Both the position numbers and the translations under genes were made by a program. A model generated the notes under the pieces. The model was not told the origin of the DNA and ran no database searches. It saw only the letters and a list, made by a program, of their open reading frames with translations. From Osedax fenrisi (Eukaryota > Annelida > Polychaeta > Sabellida > Siboglinidae), in contig OZ025243.1 in NCBI GenBank assembly GCA_964019155.1, positions 22,642,441-22,706,440 of the forward strand: DNA of 64,000 nucleotides, in the 5' to 3' direction. Position 1 is the first letter of the stretch. Each line of letters opens with the position of its first letter. Below, piece by piece: positions 34,113 through 64,000 of this stretch.

Positions 34113-34554
34113 TATATAATATATAGTATACATCTAAATCTTCTTATTTTTAAAATGTATTAATTACAATTATATTTAATAGTAATATAAAATAATAGCT
34201 ATATAGCATATGTATAAATAGTTAATTATTTATACACCGTTGTTATATATATATATATATATTTAATTTGAAGCCATTATCTATAGATTCTATAGTATAT
34301 ACTATTATAATATATGTTATGAATAGTTTATTAATTAAATGAATCTAAATATTTACCCAATATTCCTAGATGTGTGGAAATAGTTGCCCGATCTAAGAAA
34401 GAAAAACATTCAACCCGAACAGCCATACTTTAAGGAATCGTAATTATAACTGATATCAATAATGTAATCTAATAAATATATAACCATTAATATTATATTT
34501 TTATTATAATTATATTAAATTTAAAATATACGTATTTCGTGTTATCATTAGTAC

Positions 34555-36340
34555 CTATATTATATACACCGCCTCAGCCTACATGATTCACCCGGTTACT
34601 TGTATTCCCGTGACTCGTGAATCATAGGTGAATCATCTTGGTCTCGTGTACAACATATCTTCTCCATTCTTCCCTAACTTCGACTTTTCTTAATAATTCT
34701 GTAGTTAGTTTAGATGTCAATTGATTAATATTCATCATCCAGTTATGTCTCGGTCGTTCTCTTCTTCTAGTGCATTATCTTTGCCTTTCAATATAATTGT
34801 ATTCAAGCCATCGTGTCGGCATATATATATATATATATATATATATGTGGCCAAAGATATACAATACTGGATATTTATTCATTTAATTATGATAAGGAGA
34901 TAATCATATTTATAACTCTGGTTTTTAATTATTTCGTGACCATATTTATTAGTCTTATGCTGGCAATAATTGTTCCTGAGATTCTTCTCTGAGCTTTACA
35001 CGATTGAATATTTTTTCTTCCTTTTCCATCAAAGTTTATTTTTCGAATTAGTATAATTAATTCCTATATGGATAAGATTAGTGACTAATATATGTTGTTT
35101 TTAACAGTAAATATAATATTCTTACTATAGTAGGCGTATACGCCATATTGTTTGAGTTGCGTCATAGCCGAAATAGATGTTGATAATCGAAATTCGTTTT
35201 CTGTTGAACTATCGGAAGTTAGCGTTTCAACTTAGAGTTATTTAAACTTATTTACGTCATCAATTATAATTCCGTACATATAGTTTTAGTTCTTTGTTGT
35301 TATTTACCATTATTTACTTGTTTATTTGCTTACTTTCATCCCGTATTCTCTCGAGGCTACGATACGTCTATTGGTTAGTTCTTATTCTAGGCGTTGCTGC
35401 CTGGCATAAGAACTATGCAATATCTATTGTATCTATGTCGTCTGCAAATCTAAGATTGATTATTATCCTGCCGCCAAGAGTACATTGCATGATTTGTTTC
35501 AGACAAATATTGAATACAACATGCGATAGTATGCATCCGTGTCTTACTTCAACTATGACATGGATATGATGCAATCGTGTATAACTGTTTGAGTTAGCAT
35601 ATAAGAATTGTATTATGTCGATAATTGCATGTGTTATATATAACAAAGTGTGGTATACCAAAGATTTCCATACTATTCCATAAACCTTTTTTCTACACTC
35701 TCTCGAACACTTTTTGAAATAGATGTAGTTGTGGTATACATTTTTTTTAAATTTCAATATGTTAATTTCAATTCCATTATAATTCTGCAGTTGAGGATTT
35801 GTTCAAAAGTATTTCTTGATTTTTCTTAATAAAGCTAACTCTTCTGATAGTATTTGTTCTGCTTGCTTACTTGTTAACTTGTAACCATGGTTGTGATTTA
35901 TCCTCAATACTTTATCAATTCACTTGAAATATTATCTTGATTAGGTTATTTATCATCTTAATTGTATTTTCAAACTTCGGTTCTAAAATTGGCAGTGTAT
36001 CATCGATATAAGTATTATAATTTCGTTTAATAAAATTATTATTTGGTATAATGGGGTAATTATATAGTGCATTATAATGACAGAATACTCTATAGAGTCC
36101 ATGTTTTCAATAAATATTCGTTATTAGTAATACGTTTGTCGCTTCGATATACTATTATCATGGTGTTTCTCTTTGTAGGAAATATCAGCATTTTTAGAGT
36201 TTATTATGCTATCGAGTTGGACTATCTCTTGCCATATATCTTCATTTATAGAAATTAATTATTCTTTTTTTTGCTTTTTTCATTAATTTACGAATTAAGA
36301 TATTTATTTATCTATATTCATCTTTTAGTTCTGGTGTTTT
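34555..36340 (-). mobile_element. Degenerate RTE LINE, RT and 3' part
   Basis: On the minus strand, 35757-35413 reads HHIHVIVEVRHGCILSHVVF (from VRxGCxLSPxLF) and IIINLRFADDIDTI, the RTE catalytic box with FADD kept. The 3' end at about 34565-34830 mirrors 25855-26110. Other frames are broken. A (TA)n run interrupts at 34820-34845, where the match to the left arm stops. Confidence 0.7.
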
Positions 36341-36424
36341 CTTTGTTGGTGAATTTAGTGTTCTTCTGTCATCACAAAGGTTTAGAATTTTAACCAATTA
36401 GGTAATAACTAAATAACTAATATA

Positions 36425-37328
36425 GGAAAGTAACCGAATACAGATAGTACCCGAATACGGACACTCTCGGTATTTTAGAAACCATAAATCCTATAAAAAA
36501 TGTTAATGAATAAAATATTCATAATTATATAAGTAGTCTAAAAAAGTATTTTTTATTTTTTAATAATTCAAAATATTGTTGATATATCCATTAAATTGAT
36601 TTTTTTATTACGTTTTTAAATTTATAAAAAAAATGTCAACTTAAAACCTTCTCAAGAATATACAAGTATATCGATATAAAATATAACACAATAATATTAA
36701 AAAATAAAGCATTCTAAACTGATATATATATATATATGATTTCTATATTTGTTATCAAATATTCATTAAGTTACAAGCATATATCTAGAGGTCATATAAG
36801 TACCTAATAATGACACTCAAGATGTCTTAATACGGACACCATATAACCAATCAGCGCGCAGCGTATGAACAATTCAGATTTTCATAAAAATCACGTGCGT
36901 TATAATATTAATACCACCACAAAAGCTAAATCTAAAAGTTGTATTATTTAGATACTTAAATTGTATTATTAATTAAAATATAATAAAAATAAATAAATTA
37001 TTAACTAATTAAATTAGAATAAATATTCATAAAATTAATTATAAATAATGTAATTGTAATTTGTCTGACTGATTCATCAATAATATAGTTTATCTAATGG
37101 TATATAGGGTGTCCGTATTATAACACAGGGTGTCCGTATTCGGACATGGGTACCGAATACGGACACCCCCGTTATCTATGGAATTAAAAGATTAAATACA
37201 ATTATAAAATCACAATAATATCTACAATCATATAATATTAATATATTGAAATTTTTGAATACAAATAATGAGTCATAAAATGTTAAGACCATTTATTGTT
37301 AAAGTGTCCGTATTAGGTTACTTTCCCC
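36425..37328. mobile_element. TA-flanked TIR element with reiterated internal motif
   Basis: The ends are inverted: left GGAAAGTAACCGAATAC, right (reversed) GGGGAAAGTAACCTAATACG, each next to TA. The word CCGAATACGGACAC recurs inside, including a palindrome near 37127-37165 (GGTGTCCGTATTCGG against CCGAATACGGACACC around ACATGGGTA). No ORF. The TA duplication and TIR style suggest a pogo/Tc1-mariner-derived MITE. Confidence 0.7.
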
Positions 37329-38045
37329 TATTATTGTATAAACTATATATATATATATATATATATATAGTTATTAAGTAATAACTATAGTTATTAAGCG
37401 CTATAGCGCTTGTGTTCAATATGTTCAAATAATGATGAAACATGTTGACATATTAAATATTAGGTAGTGTGTAATGCCTATATAATATTGTTAATATATA
37501 TATATATATATATAATTATAAGTGATAATATGCGTTGTTAAATAAACATAACCACGCCCACCGCCCATTCGATACGCCCACCTTGATATATCTCCATATA
37601 TATAAATTAGTATTGTCCATAACTTCATTTACTTAGTGTCTAAACCGAACAACATAACGCGTAACCAATACGACACAATAATGTGCACTAGTGCGTGATA
37701 TCTAATCGTAATATATAACGACCAAGATCTCTATAATTTGAATATAGTTACCGTTAAGTTGCGTATAGATTGGGATTTAAATGGTATTATTCTACTGATT
37801 ACAAGCGCATATTTTTGCCCGGTAACGTATTAGATCTTACAGCATCACTAGAGTGATCTATAGGGTAACTACCGACCGATGGTACACGGATAGTATAGTC
37901 ATCTAAGTTCGTAAAAGTCACGTGATTCACTGCCCGTCCACGTCTGACCACTACTGATCACTACTGACCTCTACTGACCACTATTGAACACCACTGACCA
38001 CTACCGACCACTACTGACCACTTCGGTATTACGGACGGTTACGCT
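37329..38045 (+). promoter_or_regulatory. Upstream region of the TMTC-like gene with CGCCCA cluster
   Basis: Holds (TA)n runs (37343-37368, 37496-37514), a GCGCTATAGCGC palindrome (37398), and three clustered CCACGCCCAC/CGCCCA motifs at 37551-37590, about 460-500 bp before the proposed ATG. These match SP/KLF-type sites and echo the cluster upstream of the GPCR exon. A run of TGACCACTAC-type 10-bp repeats (about 37945-38030) abuts the start of the gene. Promoter role is inferred. Confidence 0.3.
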
Positions 38046-63606
<25,561 letters not shown>

Positions 63607-63701
63607 GTGATTATCATCCGGTGTTTCTTCTATCATAATTATATATTATCTATTATAATTATATTATATAATTATCACCTATATATATATATTTATATAA
63701 T

Positions 63702-64000
63702 AATACAATTTATTATTTCAATTTAATCTCAGAACATATGAATACAATTTATTATTTCAATTTAATCTCAGAACATATGAATACAATTTATTATTTAAAT
63801 TTAATCTCAGAACATATGAATACAATTTATTATTTCAATTTAATCTCAGAACATATGAATACAATTTATTATCTAAATTTAATCTCAGAACATATGAATA
63901 CAATTTATTATTTCAATTTAATCTCAGAACATATGAATACAATTTATTATTTCAATTTAATCTCAGAACATATGAATACAATTTATTATTTAAATTTAAT
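63702..64000. repeat. 39-bp satellite running off the window
   Basis: Unit AATACAATTTATTATTTCAA followed by TTTAATCTCAGAACATATG, about 7.7 copies, alternating TTTC/TTTA/TCTA at one spot. Continues past the end, so the full array length is unknown. Confidence 0.95.

Larger units (their letters stand above)
32846..34550 (+). mobile_element. Small-ORF unit, copy D (P2 right arm)
   Basis: Starts CAGATATTATAAATACATTTC, carries the conserved leader, the ORF at 33298 and an AT-rich tail that ends near 34550 at AATATACGTATT against RTE 3' sequence. A perfect 34-bp palindrome in the tail (34079-34112) is not present at the matching place in copy C. Confidence 0.7.
25851..34825. repeat. Large inverted repeat P2 (arms 25851-28670 and 31975-34825)
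   Basis: The left arm forward matches the right arm backward: RTE 3' end (25855-26110 versus 34580-34825), small-ORF unit (26130-28112 versus 32846-34550), then a CR1-like RT fragment (28112-28670 versus 31975-32845, with one insertion). Non-coding parts match at roughly 90-95% by eye, so it is older than P1. The spacer of 3.3 kb holds microsatellites, a dispersed repeat and a minisatellite. The ORFs point outward here, whereas in P1 they point inward. Confidence 0.8.

Overview
The window reads as nuclear DNA of an invertebrate animal. It is very AT-rich, full of (TA)n microsatellites, holds two intron-split animal gene families, and is crowded with non-LTR retrotransposons (RTE, RTE-X-like, Rex1/CR1-like), a hAT remnant and TA-flanked MITEs. 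Nothing allows a species call. No tRNA, rRNA, CRISPR array or bacterial operon was seen.

Host genes. (1) On the minus strand at 4.4-4.7 kb is the first coding exon of a serotonin/biogenic-amine GPCR (5-HT2-like: N-terminus, TM1, TM2). Its 3' edge and splice donor have been tandemly copied into a minisatellite. (2) On the plus strand, from 38.05 kb to at least 63.5 kb, runs a TMTC1-like gene (ER membrane O-mannosyltransferase with TPR repeats). I assembled 13 exons by homology, with splice phases that fit at 11 of 12 joins; one exon between 41.1 and 52.0 kb is still missing and the 3' end is outside the window. One intron is almost wholly a pure (AGT)875 array of 2,625 bp. (3) A short Gly/Tyr-rich coding segment lies at 20.9 kb, and an exon-like ORF broken by one TGA at 25.4 kb.

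Mobile DNA. 6.3-7.6 kb: RTE-X-like LINE and hAT relic. 7.9-19.7 kb: a large inverted repeat (P1) whose arms carry degenerate RTE LINE sequence and a roughly 2 kb unit encoding an unrecognised, GC-rich protein of 163 aa. 22.2-24.8 kb: two Rex1-like LINE fragments tail to tail. 25.85-34.8 kb: a second, older inverted repeat (P2) with two more copies of the same unit (148 and 174 aa proteins), followed by RTE sequence to 36.3 kb. 36.4-37.3 kb: a TIR element. Inside TMTC introns: two copies of a pogo-like MITE, a 2.06 kb TIR element, a nearly intact two-ORF CR1/L2-type LINE whose reverse transcriptase box reads FADY instead of FADD, several LINE tails, and a 39-bp satellite that runs off the end.

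Most worth follow-up: the four-copy small protein family. It has a basic KYV..RY..(K/R)RRR head, a proline-rich linker and a conserved helical C-terminal domain. Its coding sequence diverges faster than its own non-coding flanks, while the ORF stays open.
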